Source of the DNA: Oscillatoria sp. SIO1A7
Lineage (GTDB): Bacteria; Cyanobacteriota; Cyanobacteriia; Cyanobacteriales; Laspinemataceae
Length of the DNA stretch: 53,345 nucleotides
Direction: 5' to 3'
Assembly: GCA_010672965.1 (NCBI GenBank)
Contig: JAAHFN010000018.1
Span: 86,984 to 140,328, forward strand
The translations under genes and the position numbers were made by a program. The notes under the pieces are model-generated. The model was not told where the DNA came from, did not search any database, and saw only the letters and a list, made by a program, of their open reading frames with translations. The stretch's first letter is position 1. Each line of letters opens with the position of its first letter. Below are positions 16,258 to 26,059 of the stretch, in pieces.

Positions 16258-16316
16258 AACCCTAAAAATTAAAAACTAAAAACTAAAAACTAAGAACTAA
16301 AAAATAAAAACTAAAA

Positions 16317-17456
16317 ATGCCCCATATTGTAACTATTGGCTGTGGTGTGGTGGGAGCGGCGATAGCCTACGAACTAAGCCAAATTCCCAATCTAAAAATT
16401 ACTACAATTGACAGGCAAGAACCAGGGCAAGGTGCAACCAGTGCTGCTCTAGGCGTTCTTATGAGTGCCATTAGCCATAAAGTCAAAGGCCGGGCTTGGC
16501 AGCTCCGGCGCAACAGTATGGAGCGCTATGAAACTTTAATCCCCGAACTAGAATCGATAACGGGTCGGCAAATTCCCTTCAATCGCGAAGGCATTCTCAA
16601 GCTATGCTTTGCTGGGGAGAATATGACCAAATGGGAAGAGCTGGTTAAACGACGTCGCCAAGAAAAACTGCATTTAGAAATTCTCTCTCCAGACGAGGTG
16701 CGGTCTCGGCATCCATATCTGGGCAACTTGGATTTATTAATTGGAGCCATTTACTCTCCCCAAGACCGACAAGTAGAACCAGTTGCCCTAACTCAAGCTT
16801 TGGTTGATGCGGCGCGCAGTAAAGCCGTGACTTTTGAATTTGGCGTTGCCGTTGAAGGGTTTAAAACTGTAACAACAGATAGCGGCCAAAACTCAGTAAC
16901 CCAGATCCAGACGGAGCGGGGCAATATCGCAGTAGATTTCCTGATAATAGCTGCAGGTTTGGGCTCTACCTCTTTGACTGCTGAATTAAAACAAACTGTA
17001 GATATCCGACCCATTCTCGGTCAGGGATTGCAGTTGCATCTGGGACATTCTTTGAGCGATCGCGATTTTCAGCCCGTCATTACTGGGGATGACGTTCATA
17101 TTGTTCCTTGTACGAGGGGACGGGAGCCAATAACCGATTACTTAGTGGGGGCAACGGTTGAAGAACCCAGGTACGCTAACGGAGAATTAGACAAAGTTTT
17201 ACCGGATGCGGGGAAGCTTGATGAGGTGCTTTCCCGGGCGATCGCTTTTTGTCCCGACCTGGCAAAGGCAACTGTGGTTAAAAAATGGTTTGGCTTGCGT
17301 CCCCGACCTGAAGGACAACCGGCACCAGTTATTGGGCCTCTCGAAGGTTATGGCAATGTCCTTTTGGCTACCGGCCATTATCGCAACGGCATCCTGCTCG
17401 CCCCCGCCACTGCGATCGCAATTAGGGACAAGCTAAAAGCCTACCTAGCTAGTTAA
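16317..17456 (+). CDS. FAD-dependent amino-acid/glycine-oxidase-like oxidoreductase
   Basis: A 379-aa protein of the DAO family. The N-terminal Rossmann motif IGCGVVGAAIAYEL (GxGxxG) at about residues 7-20 binds FAD, followed by TIDRQEPGQGATSAALG. The C-terminal block FGLRPRPEGQPAPVIGPLEG then NVLLATGHYRNGILLAP is the substrate and FAD closing motif of glycine/D-amino-acid oxidases such as ThiO. It could supply dehydroglycine for thiazole synthesis or oxidise another amine; no thi genes are nearby. Complete in length. The start is embedded in A-rich repeat sequence. Confidence 0.85.
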   Translation: MPHIVTIGCGVVGAAIAYELSQIPNLKITTIDRQEPGQGATSAALGVLMSAISHKVKGRAWQLRRNSMERYETLIPELESITGRQIPFNREGILKLCFAGENMTKWEELVKRRRQEKLHLEILSPDEVRSRHPYLGNLDLLIGAIYSPQDRQVEPVALTQALVDAARSKAVTFEFGVAVEGFKTVTTDSGQNSVTQIQTERGNIAVDFLIIAAGLGSTSLTAELKQTVDIRPILGQGLQLHLGHSLSDRDFQPVITGDDVHIVPCTRGREPITDYLVGATVEEPRYANGELDKVLPDAGKLDEVLSRAIAFCPDLAKATVVKKWFGLRPRPEGQPAPVIGPLEGYGNVLLATGHYRNGILLAPATAIAIRDKLKAYLAS

Positions 17457-17479
17457 CAATTATTAATTATTAGTTATTA

Positions 17480-17611
17480 ATATCAAATCCGGTTAATTAC
17501 CCATAAATAAATCCCGTAGGGGTTCCCCGTGCCCGCCCCGGCCGCTCCGGTTGGTCTGGGGCGGGCACGGGGAACCCCTACAAACTGTGACTGTTTAACC
17601 GGATTTGATAT
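17480..17611. repeat. Family G inverted-repeat element
   Basis: Ends ATATCAAATCCGGTTAA and its complement. Inner arms 17516-17539 and 17558-17581 are exact 24-base complements beginning GTAGGGGTTCCCCGTGCCCG, with an 18-base loop. Total 132 bp. It lies 24 bases behind the oxidoreductase gene and could terminate transcription, though it has no T-tract of its own. Confidence 0.8.
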
Positions 17612-17766
17612 AATTTAGATATTTAACTTGATGAAAAACTATAGCACTAAACATATTTATTTATGCTAATTTAATGTTTGCTCTGGGCTAGCAACAGCAA
17701 TATTCGTGGCATAAGAGCTACACTCTGTTCGAGGTTGCAAGAGAGGAAAATGCTGAAAAATCAAAT

Positions 17767-17915
17767 TATAGCGTTTCTCAAATTAGTGTAATGAACGAAA
17801 ATGTAGGGGCGACAGCATCCCTTGGACTATCTCAGCTATATAATTATAATTTCTGTATTGGGATGCTTCGCCCGTTTCGCCCCAAAAACCTCACATCAAT
17901 TTGAGAACCGCTATA
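17767..17915. repeat. Family A element, copy 5
   Basis: 149 bp, left end TATAGCGTTTCTCAAAT, right end AATTTGAGAACCGCTATA (one mismatch), with the same inner GTAGGGGCGACAGCATCCC module. A further right-end remnant (ATATTTGACAACCGCTATA) lies at about 18067-18085, overlapping the end of the next gene. Confidence 0.8.
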
Positions 17916-18054
17916 GTACATACGGCAGTGTGATTTGAGATGTAATGTAAGCAGCCAATCTATGTAGAGTAAGATTTCCAAGCCTATAAAATTTACGACT
18001 CAAATGCGACTGCTGTATGTCTAAACCGCCTAAATATCTTGCAATGACTGCACT

Positions 18055-18429
18055 TTAAGATAGCACATATTTGACAACCGCTATAGACAACAATCCAAGA
18101 GATGAAAGTCCAAAACATAAGAACAGTAAGTATCTACGCTTTTCCTCCTGAATTCTACGTTCTTCCTCCTGAATTCTACGTTCTTCCTCCCGAATTCTAC
18201 GTTCTTCCTCCCGAATTCTACGTTCTTTCTCCTCCTGAATTTTACGTTCTTTCTCCTCCCGAATTCTACGTTCTTTCTCCTCTTGAATTCTACGCTTTTC
18301 CTCTTTCTGAAACAGAGAAGTTATCTTATCCCACAAAGCTTCTCCTGTACGGCTTCCGACGACACCGGCAAGACCTACGGCCAAGGATTTTAAAGCTTCT
18401 AATATAACTTCTAATATAAATGGAGGCAT
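18055..18429 (-). CDS. Small protein with charged helical repeats and C-terminal membrane anchor
   Basis: A 124-aa protein of unknown family. Residues 1-40 are a hydrophobic/glycine segment (VILEALKSLAVGLAGVVG). Residues about 42-98 are almost only Glu, Arg, Lys, Ile and Gln in a 7-aa period (ERRIREE/ERRIQEE), encoded by a 21-bp tandem repeat; this should form one long charged (ER/K-type) helix or coiled coil. The last 25 residues (YLLFLCFGLSSLGLLSIAVV) are a membrane helix. The stop codon lies next to a family A remnant. Similar charged-repeat proteins with a VGSRTGEALWDKI-like start occur in cyanobacteria, but I cannot name a function. Confidence 0.6.
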   Translation of the reverse strand: MPPFILEVILEALKSLAVGLAGVVGSRTGEALWDKITSLFQKEEKRRIQEEKERRIREEKERKIQEEKERRIREEERRIREEERRIQEEERRIQEEKRRYLLFLCFGLSSLGLLSIAVVKYVLS

Positions 18430-18601
18430 AGTTCTTTTGTTTGCTTCTTGTCCGAGCTTGGAAAGAAAGAGAAACCGATACGGTTAAGCTGTTACCCATT
18501 TAAATCGGTGACCCGTATCTTGACTCGATTCAGTAGCCTTCTTGGGCTTGCACGCCTTGGTAAGGCTCCTTTTTATCCCAATCTAAATGCGGGATAGCTG
18601 A

Positions 18602-18985
18602 CTATATAGATTGGGAAACTAAAATTTCTTCTTCTGTCAGAGTGTCATCGTCTCGATCTTCCTCGGGGCTATCTAAAATCGCTCCCTTATGAATTTGTAT
18701 TTTTGGGCCCGAGCGAGCCAAGCGAATTATCGTGCCATCAATAACAGGCGCTTGGATAATGGGCCTAGAGCGATCGTCATAGGTTCCATTGGTTCCAATA
18801 TTAACTATCTTCCAATAGTCTTCAGCAATCTGGTGTAACTCCAGATGGTGGCGGGAAACCACAGCACTATGAACAACCACGTCATTGTCTGGGGATCTCC
18901 CTACCCTAATTACTGATTTTCCCTGAAAAGTCCAACTTTTACAGGGAACGTTTTTATTTACCTGCACCAAGTTCAAAGTAATCAT
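18602..18985 (-). CDS. FHA-domain protein
   Basis: A 127-aa protein consisting of one forkhead-associated domain, with GRSPDNDVVV, the phosphothreonine-binding SRHHLEL and NIGTNGTYDD, followed by an acidic tail EEDRDDDTLTEEE. FHA domains bind phosphothreonine peptides made by Ser/Thr kinases; none is adjacent. A GGAAGG ribosome site ends five bases before the ATG at 18985, which favours this start over the GTG four codons upstream that lies within that same site. Single-gene unit as far as seen. Confidence 0.88.
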   Translation of the reverse strand: MITLNLVQVNKNVPCKSWTFQGKSVIRVGRSPDNDVVVHSAVVSRHHLELHQIAEDYWKIVNIGTNGTYDDRSRPIIQAPVIDGTIIRLARSGPKIQIHKGAILDSPEEDRDDDTLTEEEILVSQSI

Positions 18986-19261
18986 CGTCCCTTCCACGGG
19001 AATTTGAACATTAAGATATGCCTCTACAAAAGCTAGACGTATTTTTGCCTAAAAATGTTCTAGGAGAATGGCAAAATTTTACTGCTTGCTAGCTAGCAGC
19101 CTGTCAATAGGGCATCCCCATTGCTGCCATCCCTGACAGGGAGGGATTCTATATAATAAATTAACATTGCCCGGAGTGCGTGCAGCCGCCAAAGCGATCG
19201 CGCCCTGCAATTCTGGTAGGGTGGTCAATGTTAAGTTGCCCGTGCAGTATAAATTTCCTAA

Positions 19262-20176
19262 ATGACTGACGCCGTTACTGTTACCGTTCCTGCCACTACC
19301 GCTAACCTCGGGCCAGGCTTTGATTGCCTCGGTGCTGCCCTAACTCTGTACAATCGCTTTCGATTTTCTCGCCTAAGTTTGACAGAACCAGGGCTAAAAA
19401 TAACGGCGATCGGACGCGAAGCCGATCGCGTGAGCGCTGACGAGACGAATCTAGCATATCGCGCTTTTGTACGGCTATATGAAAAAATTGGCCAACCGAC
19501 TCCATCTATATCTATAGAAATAGACTTGGGCGTACCCTTAGCCAGAGGCTTGGGCAGTTCGGCGACGGCAATTGTCGGCGGTTTGCTAGGGGCGAATCAA
19601 TTAGCGGGGGAACCGCTGAGTCAAGAGGAAGTTATAGCACTAGCGATCGCGATCGAAGGACACCCGGATAACGTAGTGCCCGCACTCAAAGGCGGCTGCT
19701 CTCTTTCAGTAGAGAGCGATAAGGGAACGGAAATCTGCGACATACCCTGGCACCAAGATATTATTCCAATTCTTGCTATACCGGCTTTTGAACTCTCTAC
19801 TACAGAAGCTCGCAAAGTGCTGCCTCTGGAATACAGTCGTGCCGATGCTATTTTTAATGCGGCTCATCTGGGGTTGCTATTGCGCGCTGTCGAAACTGGC
19901 AATGGCGATTGGCTGCGGGTAGCGATGGAAGACCGCATCCATCAACCATATCGGACAACTTTGATTCCTGGATATGAAGCGGTGCGATCGGCAGCATTGG
20001 CGGCTGGGGCTTACGGTACTGTTATTAGTGGTGCGGGCCCGACTCTGTTAGCCCTGTCAGAACCGGCTCGAAAAGCAGATGTGGCGGTGGCAATGGCGAC
20101 TGCTTGGCAGCAGGAGGGAATTCAAGCGGAGGTCAAAGTGCTGCAAGTCGATAGTCAAGGGGCAAATTTTTTCTAG
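19262..20176 (+). CDS. thrB: Homoserine kinase
   Basis: A 304-aa GHMP kinase. The N-terminal [18 protein letters not shown] and the ATP-binding [18 protein letters not shown] motif at about residues 90-107 are those of homoserine kinase, as is [13 protein letters not shown] near 134-146. It phosphorylates homoserine to O-phosphohomoserine for threonine synthesis in the cytoplasm. Length is typical. The upstream 19000-19261 region holds no other gene. It is followed by a G-rich inverted repeat at about 20250-20335. Confidence 0.95.
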   Translation: MTDAVTVTVPATTANLGPGFDCLGAALTLYNRFRFSRLSLTEPGLKITAIGREADRVSADETNLAYRAFVRLYEKIGQPTPSISIEIDLGVPLARGLGSSATAIVGGLLGANQLAGEPLSQEEVIALAIAIEGHPDNVVPALKGGCSLSVESDKGTEICDIPWHQDIIPILAIPAFELSTTEARKVLPLEYSRADAIFNAAHLGLLLRAVETGNGDWLRVAMEDRIHQPYRTTLIPGYEAVRSAALAAGAYGTVISGAGPTLLALSEPARKADVAVAMATAWQQEGIQAEVKVLQVDSQGANFF

Positions 20177-20249
20177 TATTCTGTCAAGAAAGAATTGGGC
20201 ATTGGGCAAGGGTGTGGTCAAAACCCGTTGGTAAGGATACCCCTCGCCG

Positions 20250-20335
20250 GATCCCCCCAACCCCCCTTAAAAACGCCATCGGCAAGGAAGCCCCCCCTTT
20301 CGCTAAGCTTTCGCTAAGGGGGGGGTTGGGGGGTA
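20250..20335. repeat. Inverted repeat with C6/G7 arms behind thrB
   Basis: Arms GGATCCCCCCAACCCCCCTT and AAGGGGGGGGTTGGGGGGTA are imperfect complements around a short core with two CGCTAAG copies. The same CCAACCCCCCTTAAAAA motif is in the nested repeat at about 4681. It may terminate thrB transcription. Confidence 0.6.
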
Positions 20336-20544
20336 TCCCGCTGCAACTATGACCACACCCATTGGGCACCCCTTTGAAAGCCTTTTGAAAGGGGCGATTA
20401 AACGGATCTGATATTACACATTAACTCTATATGTGGTAGGGGTCAACGGCTTTTGACTCCAAGAGAGTGGTATTGGCTTTCCGGGCATATGTATTAGGAC
20501 TTACGCGCGGCTTGTAGAAACGCTATATAAGTCCTGTATTGCAC

Positions 20545-20809
20545 TAAAAACAAGAGCGAATTTCTCCAAAGGAAAACCCACCCGCTGCCCGCGACAGGGT
20601 GCGAGATCGGCGGGTTATTGGGGTGGGTTATCTTCCCGTATCCAGGCTAGCTATCGGAGTAAAGCCAATGGACGACTTGCCCGAGAGTCCAAGGCTTACC
20701 CCGCCGCAGCCCGGTTTTTTAAGGGAGAAATCTTTTCGACTGAGAAAACCTCCTTTCTAGGGTTTACTATCTTTCCATTTAAAGGGTCGCGGTTAGCGGC
20801 CCTTATTTA
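20545..20809 (+). ncRNA. Candidate structured RNA ending in a terminator
   Basis: No coding frame, but four local stems on the forward strand. Stem 1: AACCCACCC (20575-20583) with GGGTGGGTT (20621-20629), enclosing CCCGC/GCGGG. Stem 2: GTAAAGCC and TGGAC (20659-20673) with GTCCA and GGCTTAC (20687-20699). Stem 3: AAGGGAG (20721) with CTCCTTT (20750). Stem 4: AAGGGTCGC with GCGGCCCTT (20782-20804) followed by ATTTAT, terminator-like. It does not match the parts of RNase P RNA, tmRNA or SRP RNA that I can recall. A 6S-like RNA or an OMEGA/HEARO-type RNA is possible but unproven. Limits are approximate. Confidence 0.4.
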
Positions 20810-21109
20810 TGCACCCCTTAGCTAGGGAGCTATGCATACATATTAGCATGGTTTTGCTCGAACTTCAACATTAGATAGAAAAATTTTTCGCAACTTCTGC
20901 ACTTCCCGCAGTTTTTGCATTGTCCTATAGCCTAATCTTACAGCCTCGGTCGCGATCGCTCGATCCTCGGCCAACAGATTTGATCTGTAATCAAAATCTT
21001 ACTTTAAAATATTATACTTAATTTATAATTTTTAAATCATAAAAATTAGTTTATTTCAAAAAATACGCAAAAAAAAGGTAAAACCGATTTAATCGTAATT
21101 TATACCTTC

Positions 21110-21176
21110 TGCGTAGGACGGGCGACACGAGGGTCCCCCCCGCCCCAAGGACAGGCGGGACGCCCGTCCTACGGGA
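21110..21176. repeat. Inverted repeat GTAGGACGGGCG / CGCCCGTCCTAC
   Basis: Arms GCGTAGGACGGGCGACACG and GGGACGCCCGTCCTACGGG flank a C-rich loop. A related copy (TTGTAGGACGGGCGTCCCGCC) is at about 44229-44300. No gene lies between 20810 and 21784. Confidence 0.6.
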
Positions 21177-21280
21177 GATTCTAAATTTTTTCTGTGGGTA
21201 TTTAACCTGACTTGATATAAAGAGCGATCGCGAACTGACCGTTAGTTCTGAGCGGAGTCGAATGGCGTTGCTGGACCACA

Positions 21281-21415
21281 GCCGACAGCCGACAGCCCAC
21301 AGCCGACAGCCGACAGCCGACAGCCGACAGCCGACAGCCGACAGCCCACAGCCGACAGCCGACAGCCGACAGCCGACAGCCGACAGCCCACAGCCCACAG
21401 CGTAAGCCCACAGCG
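21281..21415. repeat. Heptamer array AGCCGAC
   Basis: About 18 consecutive 7-bp units, mostly AGCCGAC with scattered AGCCCAC variants, ending with AGCGTAAGCCCACAGCGTAAG. Open frames across it are products of the repeat. It is a hypervariable-type short tandem repeat; regular spacers are absent, so it is not CRISPR. Confidence 0.85.
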
Positions 21416-21784
21416 TAAGCCCGTTAAAATGGGACCAGTAAGTTTTGAGATAAGCCTATCGTTGCAAATATTTAACTGACAACTTACAACTCAGAACTTA
21501 AAACTTTTCTCAAACCCCAACGCATAATTTCTGAAACCCTTCCTAATGAATAAAGAGAACGCAAAACCTGCAAAGGGAAAGGATCGCATGGGAGGGATGT
21601 AGGGGGTTTAGGGCTTCGACTCCGCGAGCGCCCGAACGGTAGCGGCCAAAGAACTGATACTTTATTTCTGCGCAAGTCTCTTAGGGTCTTTCAAGGATAT
21701 GTTTTTCATCCTCCTTTGCCCATATTCCCAGACGCCCTCAGACCCCACAGACCCCCCATACCCCAAAATTAAAGGAGTAGCAAG

Positions 21785-23254
21785 ATGCTGAGACGTTCTT
21801 TAATAATGAAATATTCCTGTTTTGGGCGGGTGAAGGAATACGATGGTTTGCCATCTATAGTAGAATGGTTAAAAGAACCGAGATTGCACCGCTCGATGGA
21901 ACGACGAATACAGCAAGTACAGTCGGGAGCTGGGGAAAATTTTTGGGATTTGCTGCTGCTGCGAGAGGCAATGGAGAAGTCGGGCAAATCCTCAGCCTCA
22001 GATCACCTGACGGCAAGACTAGAAGAAACCTGCTTTTTTGTCGTTCGCCAAATTTGTATGGAGTTTGGCAATCTAAGCATGACTCCGGTGGATTGCTTCT
22101 ACCTGGCGAGAGCAGAAACGGCTAAGCCGACGAAGTTGTTGAAGAATTTTGATTCTCAACTGGGCAATAAAATAACGACCTACGTCCAGCGTCCTCTGAG
22201 AACGTCCGTATTGGAAAAAGCCCGCATTGGCAATAGCTTGCTGAAGTTCAGGCCGCCCCTGTTGCTGAGAAATGTTAGCCAAAGGATGCTGAATGATGCT
22301 TTGAGACAAAAAGGGATTAAAGACTTTTTTGCTCATGGGCTGGCGAGACAATCTTTTATAGAGGTTTGTTTCCCTAGTTTGCAGGGAAAGAGGGGAGGTA
22401 AAATGCCCTGGCCCCTGGAGGAGAAGCAATTAGATGCGATCGCCAATCGCTATAATTCCCGCCGCCGAGAATATCCTCCGGTCAGCGGCGAACAAATCCA
22501 AGCTATCCTGAACGAGTTAGATAGAGCAGTCCGAGATAGCTGGAAATTTCACAATGTTTCCATAGAAGATGACTCGATATCCGAGAAATACTTAAGTTAT
22601 GAGGAATGCGGGCAGGCAGACGAGTCAAGCGACGACGGGCAGTTCGTTAGCTCTATCTTGTCGGAGGCTTTCGCCAGCTTGCCCGCGCAGATACAGAATA
22701 TGATGGCAGTCTGGCACGGATTTAGATTCAGACAAGAAGAAATCGCAATTTTATTTGGCTTGCCGGATCAGACGGGAGTTTCTAAAAGGCTGAAGCGCTA
22801 CCAGCAACAGCTATTAGAAGCCCTGCTAAAAGGTCTTGGCGATCGCTTCGAGACTTTCGCAAAAACTCAGCTTAGCTCTCGGCAGCTTAGCGAAGCAAAA
22901 AAATCTCTCACAGAATGGTTGCGGGAATATTGCCAAGAGCCATACCATAGATTTTTACAACCCGAAGCCAAGCAATACCTCGCGAGTTACCCTGAAGTTT
23001 TTGAAGTGCTTGAGGCGCTCTACCTTGGCAAATTAACTGCCAAAGCTGTAGCCAAAAAGTTCTATTTAGCCGAATCCACCGTCAAAGAGCAAAAAGAAAA
23101 ATTCCAATCTTTTTTGCGCGATCGCTTGCAATCTCATCTCGAAGCTACAATGGGAATCTCTCTAGCTACAAAGGCGGCGCAAGAACAGGCGCAAAAGCGG
23201 CTAACAGTTTTTGTCGATAGCTGGCTGGCAAGTCAGGCGTCTTTTTTAAACTAG
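21785..23254 (+). CDS. Atypical sigma-70-like RNA polymerase sigma factor
   Basis: A 489-aa protein with AAAGGAG ribosome site before the ATG. The middle (about residues 115-210) resembles region 2-type sequence of cyanobacterial sigma-like proteins (KITTYVQRPLRTSVLEKARI, LLLRNVSQRMLNDALRQKGI). A region 4-like helix-turn-helix lies at about 300-345 (LPAQIQNMMAVWHGFRFRQE, EIAILFGLPDQTGVSKRLKR). A second HTH-like segment is near 410-440 (LTAKAVAKKFYLAESTVKEQ). Such factors sit beside DUF1822 genes in cyanobacteria, as here. Which promoters it reads is unknown. Confidence 0.7.
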   Translation: MLRRSLIMKYSCFGRVKEYDGLPSIVEWLKEPRLHRSMERRIQQVQSGAGENFWDLLLLREAMEKSGKSSASDHLTARLEETCFFVVRQICMEFGNLSMTPVDCFYLARAETAKPTKLLKNFDSQLGNKITTYVQRPLRTSVLEKARIGNSLLKFRPPLLLRNVSQRMLNDALRQKGIKDFFAHGLARQSFIEVCFPSLQGKRGGKMPWPLEEKQLDAIANRYNSRRREYPPVSGEQIQAILNELDRAVRDSWKFHNVSIEDDSISEKYLSYEECGQADESSDDGQFVSSILSEAFASLPAQIQNMMAVWHGFRFRQEEIAILFGLPDQTGVSKRLKRYQQQLLEALLKGLGDRFETFAKTQLSSRQLSEAKKSLTEWLREYCQEPYHRFLQPEAKQYLASYPEVFEVLEALYLGKLTAKAVAKKFYLAESTVKEQKEKFQSFLRDRLQSHLEATMGISLATKAAQEQAQKRLTVFVDSWLASQASFLN

Positions 23255-23530
<276 letters not shown>

Positions 23531-23637
23531 TATAGCACTACCGATTAAGGGAACGGACAGTTACAAAACGTAAAGAGTGCGTATGGCAGGACTTTAGCTG
23601 ACTGCTGACTGCTGACAGCTAATAGCTTACTGCTATA
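23531..23637. repeat. Family B element, copy 2 (inverted)
   Basis: Starts TATAGCACTACCGATTAAGG and ends with heptamers and GCTTACTGCTATA. It lies in the gap between the sigma gene and its DUF1822 neighbour. A family E right-end piece (AAAAAACATCCCCTTGAAAG) follows immediately. Confidence 0.75.
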
Positions 23638-23715
23638 AAAAACATCCCCTTGAAAGCCCCTACCCGATGCTCAATTTGCGCGAGTCCTGCAAAAAAACAA
23701 TAAGAGGAGAATCAA

Positions 23716-25170
23716 ATGCTAGCGTTTGACCAAATAGTAGAACAATTCTCAGGGCAGATATGCTTTGATATTTACCCCGAAGACTGGGAGGCAGCAACTC
23801 CAGCGAGCGATCGCAGCTCTAATGAATTTGCCCGCCATAACACCCTTCTCAATCGCCTCGTCGCCAACAAACTAATCCCTTGGTTTAGACAAGAAGACGA
23901 CATAGAAGCCAAACTCTGGCCATCTTCAGAAGCTTTAGGGACTATTTGGGAATTCGTCAACGGCACGGCTATAACTTTTGGTGACAGTCGGGCGGTTATC
24001 GTACCAAGCGAAACCATAGATATTGAGGAACTCCGCGTTCCCCGAGAATGGATAGATATTCCCGATTGGGTGGCCAACTACTATATCGCCGTACAAGTTC
24101 AAGCCGAATTGGGCTGGCTGCGGATCTGGGGTTATGCTACTCACAAGCAGCTAAAGACTGAAGGAATTTACGACCCAATCACTGAAACCTACGCTCTGGG
24201 ACGAGAAGATATTATCGAAGACCTGGACGTAATTTGGTTTGCGAGAGAACTCTGCCCGGACGAAACTGTAACAGTCGAACCGCTTCCTACCTTATCTGCG
24301 CAAAGGATTGAAAGTTTATTGCCGCAACTGAGCCAGCCGTTTTCTTTTAGTCCTCGCTTGGAAGTGGAGTTCGAGCAATGGGCGGCATTGCTGGCCAACA
24401 GTTCCAATGTTGCACGGCTTTATCAATTGCGGCTGAATTCAAGAGCTACTGCTACTTCGATCGCTGCTGCTGCTATAGCTGGCGCTTTTAAAGAAACATT
24501 CACTAGGCTATCGGACTTTAAAGAAAATTTGGAGCAAAATATTTCAAGCGGATGGAAAACTATAGATGAGTTGCTAGCTGTAGATAATAAGGTTGCTTGG
24601 AGCTTTCGCTTGACGCAGCGATCGCTAATTTCAGATCCTTTAGAACCGGAGGCAATTCGCGAACTCATCGACCGAATTTATAATAGCAGCAACGAACATC
24701 GGCGCAAACAAGCCGCCGAAAAACTGGCAGATGTAAGGACGAAAAACGAAGAAGTTATCCAAGCGCTGGTTTATCTAACCCGCAATAGCAAACATGAGGA
24801 AACCCGCTGGGCTGCTGCAGAAAGCTTGTGGGCAATAGACCCGGGCAATTCTGTTGCGGAAATCAGACGGATAAAGGACTTGGGAATGCTGCTATCCGGT
24901 CATCCCGTCGCCCTTATGGCCGCTATGTTAGAAAAAGATAATGGCAAAATAGCAATATTGCTGCGGGTCTATCCCATGCGAGGGCTAATATATCTACCCC
25001 CTGGACTACAGCTAACCGTTTTGGATGAAGAGGGCAATTTTTTCCTAGACGCCGAAGCTCGGGAGGCGGATAATTACATCCAACTCAAATTTAGCGGCGA
25101 TCGGGGAGAACTATTTAGCGCCCGAGTTTCCATAGGGGAAGGGGAGATTATAGAGGATTTTGTCATTTAA
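23716..25170 (+). CDS. DUF1822 family protein, partner of the sigma-like factor
   Basis: A 484-aa protein with GAGGAG ribosome site. The N-terminal half matches DUF1822 as I know it: residues 40-60 (ARHNTLLNRLVANKLIPWFR), then an EFVNGTAITFGDSRAVIVPS stretch and PREWIDIPDWVANYYIAVQV. Residues about 325-380 carry two HEAT-like helical pairs (RRKQAAEKLADVRTKNEEVI and KHEETRWAAAESLWAIDP), and the end is a beta-rich domain (VYPMRGLIYLPPGLQLTVLD). No membrane segments. It follows the sigma gene in the same direction; family context suggests regulation or anti-sigma-like binding, which is inference. Confidence 0.8.
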   Translation: MLAFDQIVEQFSGQICFDIYPEDWEAATPASDRSSNEFARHNTLLNRLVANKLIPWFRQEDDIEAKLWPSSEALGTIWEFVNGTAITFGDSRAVIVPSETIDIEELRVPREWIDIPDWVANYYIAVQVQAELGWLRIWGYATHKQLKTEGIYDPITETYALGREDIIEDLDVIWFARELCPDETVTVEPLPTLSAQRIESLLPQLSQPFSFSPRLEVEFEQWAALLANSSNVARLYQLRLNSRATATSIAAAAIAGAFKETFTRLSDFKENLEQNISSGWKTIDELLAVDNKVAWSFRLTQRSLISDPLEPEAIRELIDRIYNSSNEHRRKQAAEKLADVRTKNEEVIQALVYLTRNSKHEETRWAAAESLWAIDPGNSVAEIRRIKDLGMLLSGHPVALMAAMLEKDNGKIAILLRVYPMRGLIYLPPGLQLTVLDEEGNFFLDAEAREADNYIQLKFSGDRGELFSARVSIGEGEIIEDFVI

Positions 25171-25345
25171 TTAATTGGGGAATTGGGAATTGGGCATTGG
25201 GCATTGGGCAGTCCCCTCCTGGGAGGGGTTAGGGGTGGGTGGCATTGGGCATCGGGCATTGGGCATTGGGCATTGGGCATTGGGAATTGTGCATTGGGAA
25301 TTGGGAACCCTTCGACAAGCTCAGGAGGAGCAGGGGAGCAAAGGA
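25171..25345. repeat. GGGCATT heptamer arrays
   Basis: Two arrays of GGGCATT/GGGAATT units (about 25180-25215 and 25238-25310), separated by CCCCTCCTGGGAGGGG. Open frames in all phases here are only translations of the repeat. Confidence 0.85.
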
Positions 25346-25448
25346 GAGCATTTCACTTTTGTACTCACAGCCCGCAAGGGCGAGAGTTTGTGTAGCCGCG
25401 CCTTTAGGCGTCAGGCGGCAGCTTGCCGAAATTGAAATGCTCCCGAGC
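25346..25448. repeat. Family H element, copy 1
   Basis: Ends GAGCATTTCACTTTTGTA and AAATTGAAATGCTCCCGAGC. The core has AGCCCGCAAGGGC, GTGTAGCCGCGCC and TAGGCGTCAGGCGGC. A second copy is at 27261-27391. Confidence 0.7.
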
Positions 25449-25493
25449 AAAGGGACTTGCATGGAAATATATAAAGTCCCAAACTTCCCCCGC

Positions 25494-25970
25494 CTTTCAA
25501 GGGTATGTTTTTTAGATTAGAGTAGCGATCGGGTTACGACCAACCCTCGAAATAGGCGTAGGGGCGATAGCATTCCCGAGAGACCTTGTGCTTTAAACTA
25601 AATCTATATACTGGAATGCTTCGCCCCAGAAACTTATGCCCCTCGCTGGCAACTCCAAAAAGCGGAATTATAAAAAGCATACCCTTGAAAGACTTCCCCC
25701 GCCCCCCTTTCAAGGGTATGTTTTTTATAATCTCCTTATAGAGCGCGTTCGCGAAGCGTGCCCGGAGGGCAATCGCGTTGGCGCAGCCTGCCCGCTCACA
25801 AGGGCAAGCGCGTGCCCGGAGGGCAATCGGTGGGCTGCATAGGTTTCTGGGGCGAAGCATTCCAATACAAAGGTCTTGTCTAAAGGCAAAATATGTCTCG
25901 GGAATGCTGTCGCCCCTACGATACTCGATACCGAGCGTTGAATGCCAAATCTAAAAAACGTATCCCGAGG
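25494..25970. repeat. Two adjacent family E elements, copies 2 and 3
   Basis: Copy 2 (25494-25691) has ends CTTTCAAGGGTATGTTTTTT and AAGCATACCCTTGAAAG with inner module GTAGGGGCGATAGCATTCCC to GGAATGCTTCGCCCC. Copy 3 (25707 to about 25970) has the same left end but an inverted inner module, and carries an extra 90 bp of GCGTGCCCGGAGGGCAATCG-type repeats near 25741-25828. Its right end is degenerate (AAAAAACGTATCCCGAGG). CCCCTGCT heptamer-like repeats follow to 26045. Confidence 0.7.
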
Positions 25971-26059
25971 TAAGCGCCCTCTTCCCCTCTGCTCCCTGCT
26001 CCCTTGCCCCCGCCCCCCTGCTCCCCTGCTCCCCTGCTCCCCTGCCTCTCTCAGGTGCA

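Noticed and set aside
20545-20809. Identification as tmRNA, RNase P RNA or SRP RNA
   Set aside because: The conserved cores of these RNAs as I remember them are not present, so only a generic structured-RNA call is made.
21281-21415. Regular short repeats resembling a CRISPR array
   Set aside because: Units are 7 bp and directly adjacent, with no unique spacers and no cas genes. The same holds for the arrays at 25180, 34515, 42118, 50415 and 53091.
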